39,197 nt of DNA from Bacteroidales bacterium (GCA_003150235.1 QAMW01000047.1:1-39197); one strand, 5' to 3'. Counted from the first letter of the stretch, positions 24,657-33,157 are shown. A program made the numbers and translations. The notes: a model not told the origin generated them from the sequence alone.

Positions 24657-27410
24657 TCAGCGGGAGAGGCGGTCGCGAAGTTCGGTAGGTGTCTCGCCGA
24701 ATGCGTCGCGGTAGCATTTGGTGAAGTACGCCGGTGTGGAAAATCCCACTTCGTAGGCGATTTCACTTATCGACTTGCCGGTAGTCGTGAGAAGGCTGCG
24801 CGCCTGCTTGAGGCGCAGGCTGCGGAACAGCTCGACAGGCGAATAATTGGTGAGCGCCTTTATCTTGCGGTAGAACTGCGACCTGCCGAGCCCCATATCG
24901 GCGGCAATCGTGTCGACACTCAGGTCGGCGTTGCCCATCTCCGTCTTGAAAAGTTCAAGGAAGCGATTGTAAAACTCGTTGTCGATATCGTTTGCCGTCC
25001 TGGTGACTCCGGTAGCCGGGACAGTGGCAGCCTGCGGTGCCGGCATCGTAGCGGAATTTCCCGCCCAAAGCTCCTTGATACGCTTGCGGTTGGCAATCAG
25101 GCTTCTGCAGCGCGACTTAAGTACCGCACTGCTGAACGGCTTGGCGATATACCCGTCGGCACCGCTGTCGTAGCCCTCCACACGCTGCTCGTCCATAGAG
25201 CAGGCGGTAAGCATAAGCACGGGGATATGGGATGTCGACACTTCCTCCTTTATTATACGGCAACATTCGAGTCCGTCAAGCACCGGCATCATGACGTCGC
25301 ACACAATAAGGTCGGGCACGTACTTGGCGGCGAGACGCACTCCTTCCTTTCCGTCGGGGGCGGTGATGATGTTGTATTCATCTTTCATAAGTTCGCTTAC
25401 CAGCTTGCGTATGTCGCTGTTGTCATCGATTATAAGCAGCAAGGGCTTGTCGGATTCCGGAGCGATTGCCTCTGTATCTATCACATCAAGCTCGGCACTT
25501 ACTTCCTTAGCGTCAATCAGACAATCGGGCACCACCGGCGCCACATCGAGATGACGCACGGGAAGAGTGACGATAAACACAGAGCCTTTTCCCAATTCAC
25601 TCTCTACTGAAATGGAGCCTCCGTGCAGCTCGACAAAGGCACGGGCAAGCGACAGCCCAATACCGGAGCCTTTGGGATGCACCTTGTCGACCTGATAGAA
25701 TCGCTCGAATATGCGGTCGAGGTCTTCCTTGCTGATACCCTGACCGTTGTCAGCAACTGAAAAGGTGAGCGTGTCACCGCTCACACTGCATGAAAAGCGG
25801 ATAGTACCGTTGTCAGGAGTGTGTTTGAATGCATTGGACATGAGGTTGAAAAACACCCGCTCGATTTTCTCAGGATCAATCGCCAGGATTATGGGTGTGT
25901 CGCCGGGTACATCCACCTCAAGATGTATGTCGTGCTTCCGCGCTATCGAGCGGAACGACTCCGCCCATTCGGTGACCATCCTGCCGAAATCGACCTCTTC
26001 AAGGCGCAGGTCGAGTTTGCCGTTTTCATATTTACGGAAGTCAAGTATCTGGTTGATAAGGCGACGCAATATCTTGACATTTTTATTGGCTATCTGCATA
26101 AGGGTGTGCTGCTGAGGTGTGAGATTGGCAGCGTTGACCATCTGCTCGACAGGCTCGGCAATGAGAGTGAGCGGTGTGCGCAGGTCGTGTGACACATTGG
26201 TGAAAAACACCAGCTTGGACTGCGTTGCCTCACGGAGCTGCTCATTGAGCGACTTCTGCATGTCGCGTTGCTCTTCAAGCAGCCTGTTCTGCTCCACGAG
26301 CTGCCTCTGGTGATTGCGATTCTGCCAGAATGAGCGGAGCAGAAGGAATATCCAGCCGAAGAGGAGCAGAAGTATCACTCCGGCGGCATAAAAAAGCGAT
26401 GTCTGTGCCGAGTGCTTCGACCAATAATCGTCGACCTGCGATTTCAGAATCTTGATCTTGTCGGTCTCCTCTTTCAGCGATTCATTCTGCAGCAGAAGTA
26501 TATCGGCATTGGTCACATCGACAGGCGATGACACAGGAAGTGAGGTGATGCGCTCATAAGGCTCACCGTTGAGTATGGCAAGCGCGGTACGTATAAGCTT
26601 GTGTCCCTCGGTAGGGTAAAGAAATGTCGCGTCAATCACCGTGTCGGCGACAGCCTTTATGCCTATTTCAGGGGCTGCGTCTATACCGATTATTTTCGGG
26701 TTGATACCGTGACGGCGAGCCATCTCTGAAGCGCCGATAGCCATACGGTCGTTGTGGGCGTACACTACATCCACATCGGGATAAATTGTAAACAGCGAAT
26801 CGGCGATACGTGCCGCGTCGTCATAGTTCCAGTCGCCGTACCCCTCAGCGATGATACCGGAGGCACCTGCCTCTCGCAGCCCTTTGACAAATCCCTCATG
26901 ACGGCCGGTAGCAGGTGTCGACCCTTTCAGCCCGCGTATCTCGATTATCTTCGCCCCGTCGCCGGCGATATGACGTGCATAGTGAGCGGCGGCTTTTCCG
27001 ATAGCCTCGTTGTCGGCGCCCTGAAAAGCAGTGAAATAGTCGCCGTTGATGTTACGGTCAAACACGATGACCGGCGTACCCGACTCATACACTTCCTTTA
27101 TCACCGGAGTGATTGCATCGGCGACGAGCGGCGCCGCAATTATTATGTCAAATCCGTTGTCGGCAAAATAGCGAATGTCGTCAATCTGCTTTTCATTGTC
27201 ATCGTCGGCAGAGCGTATCTCGACAGTGACATTTTCATGAAACATCACTTCGCGGTTTATCTCGTCGTTCATCTTGTTGCGCCAGTCATCCTGACTGCAC
27301 TGTGAGACACCTATCTTATATGTCTTCTCTTCATGGCATCCACAGGTTATAACTGCCAAAATAATAGGCAACACCCACAACCAAAAATTTTTCATTACTC
27401 TATTCGGCAT
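24657..27410 (-). CDS. Hybrid two-component system sensor-regulator with periplasmic sugar-binding domain (fructose sensor type)
   Basis: 917 residues. Order: N-terminal hydrophobic signal/anchor ~7-25; periplasmic-binding-protein-like domain ~30-300 (DIIIAAPLVADAITP, VIVFDRNI, VVYAHNDRMAIGA, IIGIDAAPE), as in ribose/fructose binders; membrane segment ~339-358; HisKA with His408 in NVSHDLRTPLT; HATPase with SNAFKH (525-530), DNGQGI (554-559), GSGIGLSLA (581-589); receiver with Asp705 in CDVMMP; AraC-type DNA-binding domain ~815-917. This architecture with a type I binding domain is that of BT1754 of B. thetaiotaomicron, which senses fructose directly. It lies between the two arms of the locus it likely activates. 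A Met at 27395 is an equally good start, directly before the hydrophobic segment. Confidence 0.94.
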   Translation of the reverse strand: MPNRVMKNFWLWVLPIILAVITCGCHEEKTYKIGVSQCSQDDWRNKMNDEINREVMFHENVTVEIRSADDDNEKQIDDIRYFADNGFDIIIAAPLVADAITPVIKEVYESGTPVIVFDRNINGDYFTAFQGADNEAIGKAAAHYARHIAGDGAKIIEIRGLKGSTPATGRHEGFVKGLREAGASGIIAEGYGDWNYDDAARIADSLFTIYPDVDVVYAHNDRMAIGASEMARRHGINPKIIGIDAAPEIGIKAVADTVIDATFLYPTEGHKLIRTALAILNGEPYERITSLPVSSPVDVTNADILLLQNESLKEETDKIKILKSQVDDYWSKHSAQTSLFYAAGVILLLLFGWIFLLLRSFWQNRNHQRQLVEQNRLLEEQRDMQKSLNEQLREATQSKLVFFTNVSHDLRTPLTLIAEPVEQMVNAANLTPQQHTLMQIANKNVKILRRLINQILDFRKYENGKLDLRLEEVDFGRMVTEWAESFRSIARKHDIHLEVDVPGDTPIILAIDPEKIERVFFNLMSNAFKHTPDNGTIRFSCSVSGDTLTFSVADNGQGISKEDLDRIFERFYQVDKVHPKGSGIGLSLARAFVELHGGSISVESELGKGSVFIVTLPVRHLDVAPVVPDCLIDAKEVSAELDVIDTEAIAPESDKPLLLIIDDNSDIRKLVSELMKDEYNIITAPDGKEGVRLAAKYVPDLIVCDVMMPVLDGLECCRIIKEEVSTSHIPVLMLTACSMDEQRVEGYDSGADGYIAKPFSSAVLKSRCRSLIANRKRIKELWAGNSATMPAPQAATVPATGVTRTANDIDNEFYNRFLELFKTEMGNADLSVDTIAADMGLGRSQFYRKIKALTNYSPVELFRSLRLKQARSLLTTTGKSISEIAYEVGFSTPAYFTKCYRDAFGETPTELRDRLSR

Positions 27411-27423
27411 TGATTTTGTTCCG

Positions 27424-27431
27424 TAAAGTTA
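27424..27431 (-). promoter_or_regulatory. Possible -7 box (TAACTTTA) of the sensor-regulator gene
   Basis: One mismatch to TAnnTTTG, 13 bases before the ATG at 27410. A start near 27417 would leave ~7 bases before that ATG or ~22 before the Met at 27395, slightly favouring the shorter form. No -33 element seen. Confidence 0.3.
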
Positions 27432-27501
27432 TTCATAATATCATGAAAAACACTGCATTTCATTATAAAAATCGGTCAATGCAACAATTTTAATACAGAA
27501 T

Positions 27502-27516
27502 GAGCGATTTTTGATA
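27502..27516 (+). promoter_or_regulatory. Candidate operator for the fructan sensor-regulator (GH32 side)
   Basis: GAGCGATTTTTGATA matches 14 of 15 bases of the site at 24555-24569. It ends 21 bases before the -7 box at 27538, centred near -42, a usual position for an activator that contacts RNA polymerase. A loosely related CTGATTTTTCAAT follows at 27521-27533, and an inverted half AAAAATCG lies at 27477-27484. Confidence 0.5.
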
Positions 27517-27537
27517 ATTACTGATTTTTCAATATAT

Positions 27538-27545
27538 TAGTTTTG
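27538..27545 (+). promoter_or_regulatory. -7 promoter box (TAGTTTTG) of the GH32-permease-fructokinase operon
   Basis: Perfect TAnnTTTG match, 108 bases before the GH32 ATG. At 20 bases spacing there is no TTG; a TTTTTG lies at 24. Predicted leader about 100 bases. Confidence 0.6.
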
Positions 27546-27653
27546 CAATACCAAACCGGATGAACCGGTGTACATATTTCCCCACAGGGTAAAAAAGATT
27601 GTTTAAGGCTTATTTTAATGTTAACCAATTATTAATGTTTTCATAACAACGAC

Positions 27654-29492
27654 ATGAAAAAACTGATTAAGACAGGAATTTCAACCATCGCCATTACAGT
27701 GGCATTTTTCGCAGCGGCAAGCGCAACGGAAGGAGTGAAAATCGAGCATCTCGGCATCAACAACACTCTCGTACGCGTTACCCCCGACAGCCGTTATCTG
27801 CTCCTGCCCGTCCAGGAGTCAAACGACGATGCCCGCATCAATGTACTGGTCGACGGAAATGTCACCCGTACGATATATGTGCGTCTCGCCAAGACAAAAG
27901 TGGATTATTATGTACCTTTCGACCTCGCGCCTTACAAAGACTGCAATCTTTCAATGATTGTGACTACATCGCAGGACCGCGCATCGGTAAGAGAAGCGAA
28001 AGATGACGCATGCTGGACCAATATCAAGACAAGCGACACATTTGACACCACAAACCGAGAAAAATATCGCCCGGCATATCACCACACCCCGCTTTACGGG
28101 TGGATGAACGACCCTAACGGCATGGTGTACAAGGATGGCGTGTGGCACCTCAACTATCAGTATAACCCCTACGGGTCGAAGTGGCAGAACATGACATGGG
28201 GTCACTCCACCTCGACCGACCTCGTACACTGGGAGCACCATCCCGCTACTATCGAGCCTAACGGACTCGGGTCGGTGTTCAGCGGAAGCAGCGCCGTAGA
28301 CCCGACAGGAAGCGCCGGCTTCGGAAAAGACGCGATAGTGGCGATGTACACCTCGGCAGGCGAGACCCAGCAGCAGAGCCTCGCGTGGAGCGACGACAAC
28401 GGCATGACCTACCATATCTATCAGGGCAATCCGGTGCTTACACTCGATTCCGAGGCGCGTGACCCCAACATGTTTTGGGATGCGGCAAACAACCGTTGGG
28501 TGTTGACGCTCGCCCATGCACTTGAGCATGAAATGCTGTTTTTCACGTCGCCCGACATGAAGGAGTGGACCCTCGAAAGCTCTTTCGGCAAAGGCATCGG
28601 CGCACAGGGCGGCGTATGGGAATGCCCCGACTTGTTTGAGCTTACCGTCGACGGCACGGGCGAAAAGAAATGGGTGCTTCTCTGCAATCTCAACCCGGGC
28701 GGCATATTCGGCGGAAGCGCCACACAATATTTTGTCGGCGATTTTGACGGCAAGAAATTCACCGCCGACACCGACAGCGACGGCAACATACCTACTAAAT
28801 GGCTTGATTTCGGAAAAGACCACTATGCGACCGTGAGCTGGAGCGACGCGCCCGACAACCGTCGCACCGCTATCGGCTGGATGAGCAACTGGCAGTATGC
28901 CGCCGAGGTGCCGACGATGCAGTTCCGGAGTGCCAACACGCTTCCCCGCGAGATAGGGCTGTTCAAGGCTGCCGACGGGCAGATATACGCTTCCTCGACC
29001 CCTTCACCTGAGCTTATCGCGCTGCGCGACCGTCTCGTCGCCAAGAAAGATGGATTCAACATCGGTACCAAGCCACGCCAGATAAACCTTCCATCTGCCA
29101 ACGACGGCATTTGTGAAATACTTGTCAATCTCAGCACCGGAAAAGCCGACAGCATAAACCTTGTACTGGGCAACGCGAAGGGCGAACACGTGACCTTGAC
29201 CTACAATGCGGAAAGCAAGAGCCTCTCATTTGACCGTCGCGAAAGCGGCATCACCGATTTCAGCCAGGATTTCCCTGCCGTAACCGCCGCGCCCACATTT
29301 GACACTGACGGCAAGCTGAGCCTGCGCATATTCATCGACCGCTCGAGCATTGAGGTATTTGAAGCCAACGGCAAGTTTGCCATGACCAACCTCGTATTCC
29401 CCACCATCCCCTACTCAACCCTTTCCATAAGTGCCGACGGCGGCAAGGCACGTATTGACAGAGTGGAAATATATTCAATCGCCGCAGAATAG
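27654..29492 (+). CDS. GH32 exo-type beta-fructosidase with N-terminal DUF4980 domain, periplasmic
   Basis: 612 residues. A normal signal peptide (TIAITVAFFAAASA) without lipobox points to the periplasm. Residues ~28-125 are a beta domain I assign to DUF4980, which precedes GH32 in several Bacteroides fructosidases. The propeller has nucleophile Asp153 in WMNDPNG, Asp270 in ARDP and acid/base Glu323 in WECPDL; the C-terminal sandwich follows with IFIDRSSIEVFEANG. It should release fructose from imported oligosaccharides, providing the signal for the sensor and the substrate for the permease. It is the first gene of a plus-strand operon with the permease and fructokinase. Substrate preference (levan or inulin linkage) cannot be read from sequence. 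Confidence 0.94.
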   Translation: MKKLIKTGISTIAITVAFFAAASATEGVKIEHLGINNTLVRVTPDSRYLLLPVQESNDDARINVLVDGNVTRTIYVRLAKTKVDYYVPFDLAPYKDCNLSMIVTTSQDRASVREAKDDACWTNIKTSDTFDTTNREKYRPAYHHTPLYGWMNDPNGMVYKDGVWHLNYQYNPYGSKWQNMTWGHSTSTDLVHWEHHPATIEPNGLGSVFSGSSAVDPTGSAGFGKDAIVAMYTSAGETQQQSLAWSDDNGMTYHIYQGNPVLTLDSEARDPNMFWDAANNRWVLTLAHALEHEMLFFTSPDMKEWTLESSFGKGIGAQGGVWECPDLFELTVDGTGEKKWVLLCNLNPGGIFGGSATQYFVGDFDGKKFTADTDSDGNIPTKWLDFGKDHYATVSWSDAPDNRRTAIGWMSNWQYAAEVPTMQFRSANTLPREIGLFKAADGQIYASSTPSPELIALRDRLVAKKDGFNIGTKPRQINLPSANDGICEILVNLSTGKADSINLVLGNAKGEHVTLTYNAESKSLSFDRRESGITDFSQDFPAVTAAPTFDTDGKLSLRIFIDRSSIEVFEANGKFAMTNLVFPTIPYSTLSISADGGKARIDRVEIYSIAAE

Positions 29493-29526
29493 TTCTATTG
29501 CATTAATTTTAAACGATATAACACCA

Positions 29527-30714
29527 ATGGACAATACCACCACATTCACAGCACCGCGCAAAAGCTCGCTCATGCAGATTGTGCCCGTGATGCTCTGCTT
29601 CTTCGCCATGGGCTTTGTTGACCTCGTGGGCACGGCATCCAACTATGTGCAGAAAGACCTCGGACTCACCGACTCACAAGCCAACCTGTTTCCGTCGCTC
29701 GTATTTTTCTGGTTTCTCATCTTTTCGGTACCCACCGGAATGTTGATGAACAAGATAGGTCGTAAAAAGACCGTGTTGATAAGTCTTGCAGTCACCGCCG
29801 TGTCGCTGATACTCCCCGTTACAGGCGACAACTACTGGATTATGCTCGCGGCGTTCTCTCTGCTCGGCATAGGCAACGCCATAATGCAGACATCACTCAA
29901 CCCGCTCGTGACCAACCTTATCAGCGGCGACAAACTCGCGTCGACGCTCACTTTCGGACAGTTTGTGAAAGCTATCGCATCTTTCCTCGCCCCAATCCTC
30001 GCCGCATGGGGAGCAACCACCCTAATGCCTACATTCGGACTCGGCTGGCGTATGCTCTTCCTTATCTATGCCGCCATCAGCTTCCTTTCGATAGCAGTGT
30101 TGGGCGCAACACCAATCGAGGAGGAACGACCCGACAAGGCATCGGGCGTAGGTGAATGTATCAAACTGCTCGGACGACCTTTCATACTGCTATGCTTCCT
30201 CGGCATAATGTGTCATGTAGGCATCGATGTAGGCACCAACACCACCGCCCCGAAAATCATCATGGAACGTCTCGGACTGCCGCTTGAAGAAGCAGGCTAC
30301 GCCACAAGCGTATATTTCATCTTCCGCACGGCAGGATGTTTCCTGGGCGCGTTCATACTCCGCTCCGTATCGCCACGATTGTTTTTCGGTTTCAGTGTAG
30401 TGCTGATGCTGGCGGCGATGGTGATACTTTTCATCGGACAATCACTCACACTGCTCTATGTGGGTATCGGAATGATCGGATTCGGCAATTCCAACGTATT
30501 CTCCGTAATCTTCGCCCAGGCACTCACCGCATCGCCCTCGGAGAAAAACGAAGTGTCGGGACTTATGATAATGGGATTGTTCGGCGGAACAGTGTTCCCC
30601 CTCGCGATGGGATATGCCGCCGATGCCATAGGTCAAAGCGGAGCAGTCGCCGTAATGACGGCAGGAGTAATCTATCTTCTCTATTATACCATTAAGATAA
30701 AATCAACAAAATAA
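29527..30714 (+). CDS. MFS sugar permease, probable fructose/H+ symporter (FucP/GlcP-like)
   Basis: 395 residues from the ATG at 29527; a longer in-frame reading back to 29431 overlaps the GH32 gene and is unlikely. About 12 hydrophobic segments. The motif GMLMNKIGRKKTVL between helices 2 and 3 is the MFS signature, and GIGNAIMQTSLNPLVTNL resembles the fucose-permease group used for monosaccharides in Bacteroidota. Placed between a periplasmic fructosidase and a fructokinase, it should move free fructose across the inner membrane, as BT1758 does in B. thetaiotaomicron. Spacing is 34 bases to the GH32 gene and 18 to the kinase gene. Confidence 0.9.
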   Translation: MDNTTTFTAPRKSSLMQIVPVMLCFFAMGFVDLVGTASNYVQKDLGLTDSQANLFPSLVFFWFLIFSVPTGMLMNKIGRKKTVLISLAVTAVSLILPVTGDNYWIMLAAFSLLGIGNAIMQTSLNPLVTNLISGDKLASTLTFGQFVKAIASFLAPILAAWGATTLMPTFGLGWRMLFLIYAAISFLSIAVLGATPIEEERPDKASGVGECIKLLGRPFILLCFLGIMCHVGIDVGTNTTAPKIIMERLGLPLEEAGYATSVYFIFRTAGCFLGAFILRSVSPRLFFGFSVVLMLAAMVILFIGQSLTLLYVGIGMIGFGNSNVFSVIFAQALTASPSEKNEVSGLMIMGLFGGTVFPLAMGYAADAIGQSGAVAVMTAGVIYLLYYTIKIKSTK

Positions 30715-30732
30715 TCAAAAACTCATAACATC

Positions 30733-31611
30733 ATGAACGACATTGTAGTAGGAATGGGAGAAGCCCTGTGGGATGTGCTCCCCGAGGGAAAGAAAATAGG
30801 AGGCGCTCCCGCCAACTTCGCATACCATGTATCACAATTCGGCTTACCGAGCTGCGTTGTCAGCGCAGTCGGTGACGATGCCCTCGGCAAGGAGATTGTG
30901 GAAAACTTCACATCAAAAGGTCTCAACCAGCTTATAGCCGAAGTGCCTTATCCCACCGGCACCGTACAGGTGGAAATCGACCCTGCCGGTGTGCCGCAAT
31001 ACGATATCAAGGAGAATGTAGCATGGGACAACATCCCTTATACCGCACATCTTGAGGCGCTTGCAGAACGTACAAAGGCGGTATGTTTCGGCTCCCTCGC
31101 CCAACGTAACATTGTCTCACGCACCACCATCAACCGTTTTCTTGACGCGATGCCCCATGACAACGACAATCTTGTGGTGTTTGACGTGAATCTCCGTCAA
31201 GGCTTCTATGACAAGGAGATTCTGTGCAATTCGATGACACGCTGCAACATCCTGAAGATAAACGATGAGGAATTAGTAACCGTGAGCCGTATGTTCGGCT
31301 ATCCGGGTATCGACCTACAGGACAAATGCTGGATTCTGCTCGGAAAATACAATCTGAAAATGCTCATACTCACTTGCGGCATCAACGGCAGCTATGTGTT
31401 CACTCCCGGCAATGTGTCATTCCAACCGACACCGAAAGTGGAGGTAGCCGACACAGTAGGTGCAGGTGACTCGTTTACCGCCGCTTTCATAGCAAGCATC
31501 CTGAAAGGGAAACCGGTTGCAGAAGCACACGCATGTGCCGTACAGACATCGGCTTTCGTATGCACCCAGAAAGGAGCTATGCCGGTATTGCCTAAGGAAT
31601 TGACCGATTAG
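30733..31611 (+). CDS. PfkB-family fructokinase
   Basis: 292 residues, usual length. It shows the N-terminal PfkB signature region (GGAPANFAYHVSQFGL), the sugar-lid residues, NLRQGFYDKE, and the C-terminal signature DTVGAGDSFTAAF with catalytic base Asp246. It phosphorylates fructose with ATP, feeding it into glycolysis as fructose 6-phosphate (6-kinase activity inferred from context). It is the last gene of the GH32-permease-kinase operon. No clear hairpin terminator follows; the next gene begins 102 bases downstream with another function. Confidence 0.92.
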   Translation: MNDIVVGMGEALWDVLPEGKKIGGAPANFAYHVSQFGLPSCVVSAVGDDALGKEIVENFTSKGLNQLIAEVPYPTGTVQVEIDPAGVPQYDIKENVAWDNIPYTAHLEALAERTKAVCFGSLAQRNIVSRTTINRFLDAMPHDNDNLVVFDVNLRQGFYDKEILCNSMTRCNILKINDEELVTVSRMFGYPGIDLQDKCWILLGKYNLKMLILTCGINGSYVFTPGNVSFQPTPKVEVADTVGAGDSFTAAFIASILKGKPVAEAHACAVQTSAFVCTQKGAMPVLPKELTD

Positions 31612-31713
31612 ATGCTTTTGCGGTTTTCATTTTTCTTTTTTTAGATTGTATTAACATTTCATCGGAGAGTCATAATTGTTATTATTGAAAATCTCAACTT
31701 AAAATAACTTATT

Positions 31714-32007
31714 ATGACTTACGATGAAGCAATAAAACAAACCCCGGTAGTACTTGTCGAGTTTTTCGCAAGCTGGTGTCCTCACTGCAGGAAAATGATG
31801 CCTGTAGTTGATCAGGTAAAAGAGCTGCTCGACGGCAGCGCAGCCGTTATACAGCTTGACATCGATGAAAACAAGGAACTTGCCCAACAGGAAGAAGTCG
31901 AGGGCATACCTACATTCATCATCTACAGCAACGGGGAAGAACAGTGGCGTCATAGCGGCGAGATTGACGGAAACGCGCTCCTTGCCAAAATCCAGTCATA
32001 TCAGTAA
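31714..32007 (+). CDS. Small thioredoxin with CPHC active site, cytosolic
   Basis: 97 residues, one thioredoxin fold. The active site is WCPHC (Cys22, Cys25), the dipeptide of DsbA rather than the CGPC of normal thioredoxin, so it should be a more oxidising or different-range thiol-disulfide protein. The cis-proline is Pro66 in EGIPTFII. There is no signal peptide, so the protein should be cytosolic, which is odd for a DsbA-like site. Its stop is 6 bases before the VKOR-fusion gene, and both appear to form an operon with the small peptide gene after it. The likely role is redox exchange with the VKOR fusion or its partner. Confidence 0.88.
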   Translation: MTYDEAIKQTPVVLVEFFASWCPHCRKMMPVVDQVKELLDGSAAVIQLDIDENKELAQQEEVEGIPTFIIYSNGEEQWRHSGEIDGNALLAKIQSYQ

Positions 32008-32013
32008 GCCGCC

Positions 32014-33042
32014 ATGTCCGTTCCTACCATTTTCTCACGATTTCTCGGCGGAATGGGTGTACCCCACACCAACACCTATTCCGACCGGGAATTCTATACA
32101 ATGACGTTTAAGTCACTGTACGGATTATCGCATCTCCTAACCACGTATGGAATAAAGAACGAGGGATTGAATTTCACCGACAAGAACGAAGTCAAGCAAC
32201 TTGCCACGCCCTTTCTTGCCCAGACGAAATCAGGGGTATTCGTGATAATCAACGAGATTGACCCCTCGGCAGGCACAGTGAGATATGACTCGCGCGGAGA
32301 GAATCTGTCCACAAGCTACGACAATTTCATAAAGGCATGGAACGGTATTGCACTTCTTGCTTTTCCCGACAAAGATTCCCGAGAACCCGGATATGCTTCC
32401 CACAGGCTTACGGAAATTATCTACTCGCTGACTAAATATGCCCTCGCGCTTGCAGCTTTGTTTGTGTTTGCCTATTTTTTTGTCACGCGACATATTTACG
32501 CCCATCTGTCAACCGTGCTTCTTACGGCATTTGACTGCATAGGTCTTTATTTCTCGTTCCTGTTATTGCAGAAATCACTGAATATACATACCGCCGCCTC
32601 AGAGCGCGTGTGTGGCATCCTCGAACAAGGGGGATGCGACTCTATAATGCAACTGAAAGTGTCGAAACTTTTCGGTGTATTCTCATGGAGCGAGGTGGGC
32701 TTCGGATATTTCGGTATCTCCCTTGTCACGCTGCTTATATTCCCGCATCTGCTGCCGCAGCTTGCGCTTTGCAACGTGTGTTGCCTGCCTTATACAGTAT
32801 GGAGCATCTGGTACCAGCGCTTCAGGGCGCATCACTGGTGTACATTGTGTGTGGGAGTGCAAAGCACCCTGTGGGCACTGTTTTTCTGCTATCTTGCCGG
32901 AGGATGGCTGCGTCACGCTTTCCCTCTCCATATCGATTTTCTCACGTTGATAGCTGTCTATGTGTTTGCGGTGCTGTTTATCAACTACACATTGAGGATA
33001 TTTAAAAACTTGCCGAATCATGAAAAAAATACCGGAACCTGA
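32014..33042 (+). CDS. C39-like (inactive) domain fused to VKOR-family membrane oxidoreductase
   Basis: 342 residues. Residues ~30-118 align by pattern with C39 peptidases (FKSLYGLSHLLTTYGI, AGTVRYDSRG, NFIKAWNGIALLAFP), but the catalytic Cys region is missing and the catalytic His position reads Val (GVFVII for GHFVVL). It is therefore likely a non-cutting leader-binding domain. Residues ~138-330 hold about six hydrophobic segments with the VKOR pattern: Cys200 and Cys208 (VCGILEQGGC), Ser225, and the redox motif Cys276-x-x-Cys279 (HWCTLC). Extra cysteines are at 253, 256 and 257. VKOR proteins use quinones to make disulfides. It sits between a thioredoxin and a Gly-Gly peptide gene that overlaps its 3' end by 23 bases. 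Confidence 0.85.
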   Translation: MSVPTIFSRFLGGMGVPHTNTYSDREFYTMTFKSLYGLSHLLTTYGIKNEGLNFTDKNEVKQLATPFLAQTKSGVFVIINEIDPSAGTVRYDSRGENLSTSYDNFIKAWNGIALLAFPDKDSREPGYASHRLTEIIYSLTKYALALAALFVFAYFFVTRHIYAHLSTVLLTAFDCIGLYFSFLLLQKSLNIHTAASERVCGILEQGGCDSIMQLKVSKLFGVFSWSEVGFGYFGISLVTLLIFPHLLPQLALCNVCCLPYTVWSIWYQRFRAHHWCTLCVGVQSTLWALFFCYLAGGWLRHAFPLHIDFLTLIAVYVFAVLFINYTLRIFKNLPNHEKNTGT

Positions 33043-33157
33043 AAATATAACCGCCATCAAGCTTAAGCCTGCCGACATGAACAAGATTCACTTCGGAGGC
33101 AACAGCACGCCTGTCACACCGGAACAGCTTGCCTCCATTGCCGACGACGGAAAATAA
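33020..33157 (+). CDS. 45-residue peptide with Gly-Gly leader-like motif
   Basis: ATG at 33020, TAA at 33155-33157. The gene starts inside the VKOR-fusion gene in another frame, overlapping by 23 bases, which suggests translational coupling. The peptide is soluble: a Lys/Glu/Pro-rich start, the leader-like stretch IKLKPADMNKIHFGG, and an 18-residue tail after the Gly-Gly with the ending TPEQLASIADDGK. The leader resembles those of double-glycine peptides of Bacteroidota. It has no Cys, so it is not itself a disulfide substrate. Placement after a C39-like domain that could bind such a leader supports a real gene. No transporter or radical SAM enzyme is adjacent. Function unknown: export peptide, regulator or RiPP-like precursor are possible. 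Confidence 0.6.
   Translation: MKKIPEPENITAIKLKPADMNKIHFGGNSTPVTPEQLASIADDGK

Noticed and set aside
27951..28823. 290-codon open frame antisense to the GH32 gene
   Set aside because: It lies fully inside a gene with intact catalytic motifs, has no recognisable domain or promoter, and arises from codon bias of GC-rich coding DNA.
29431..29526. Longer reading of the permease gene from 29431
   Set aside because: It overlaps the GH32 gene; the ATG at 29527 gives the normal MFS N-terminus.
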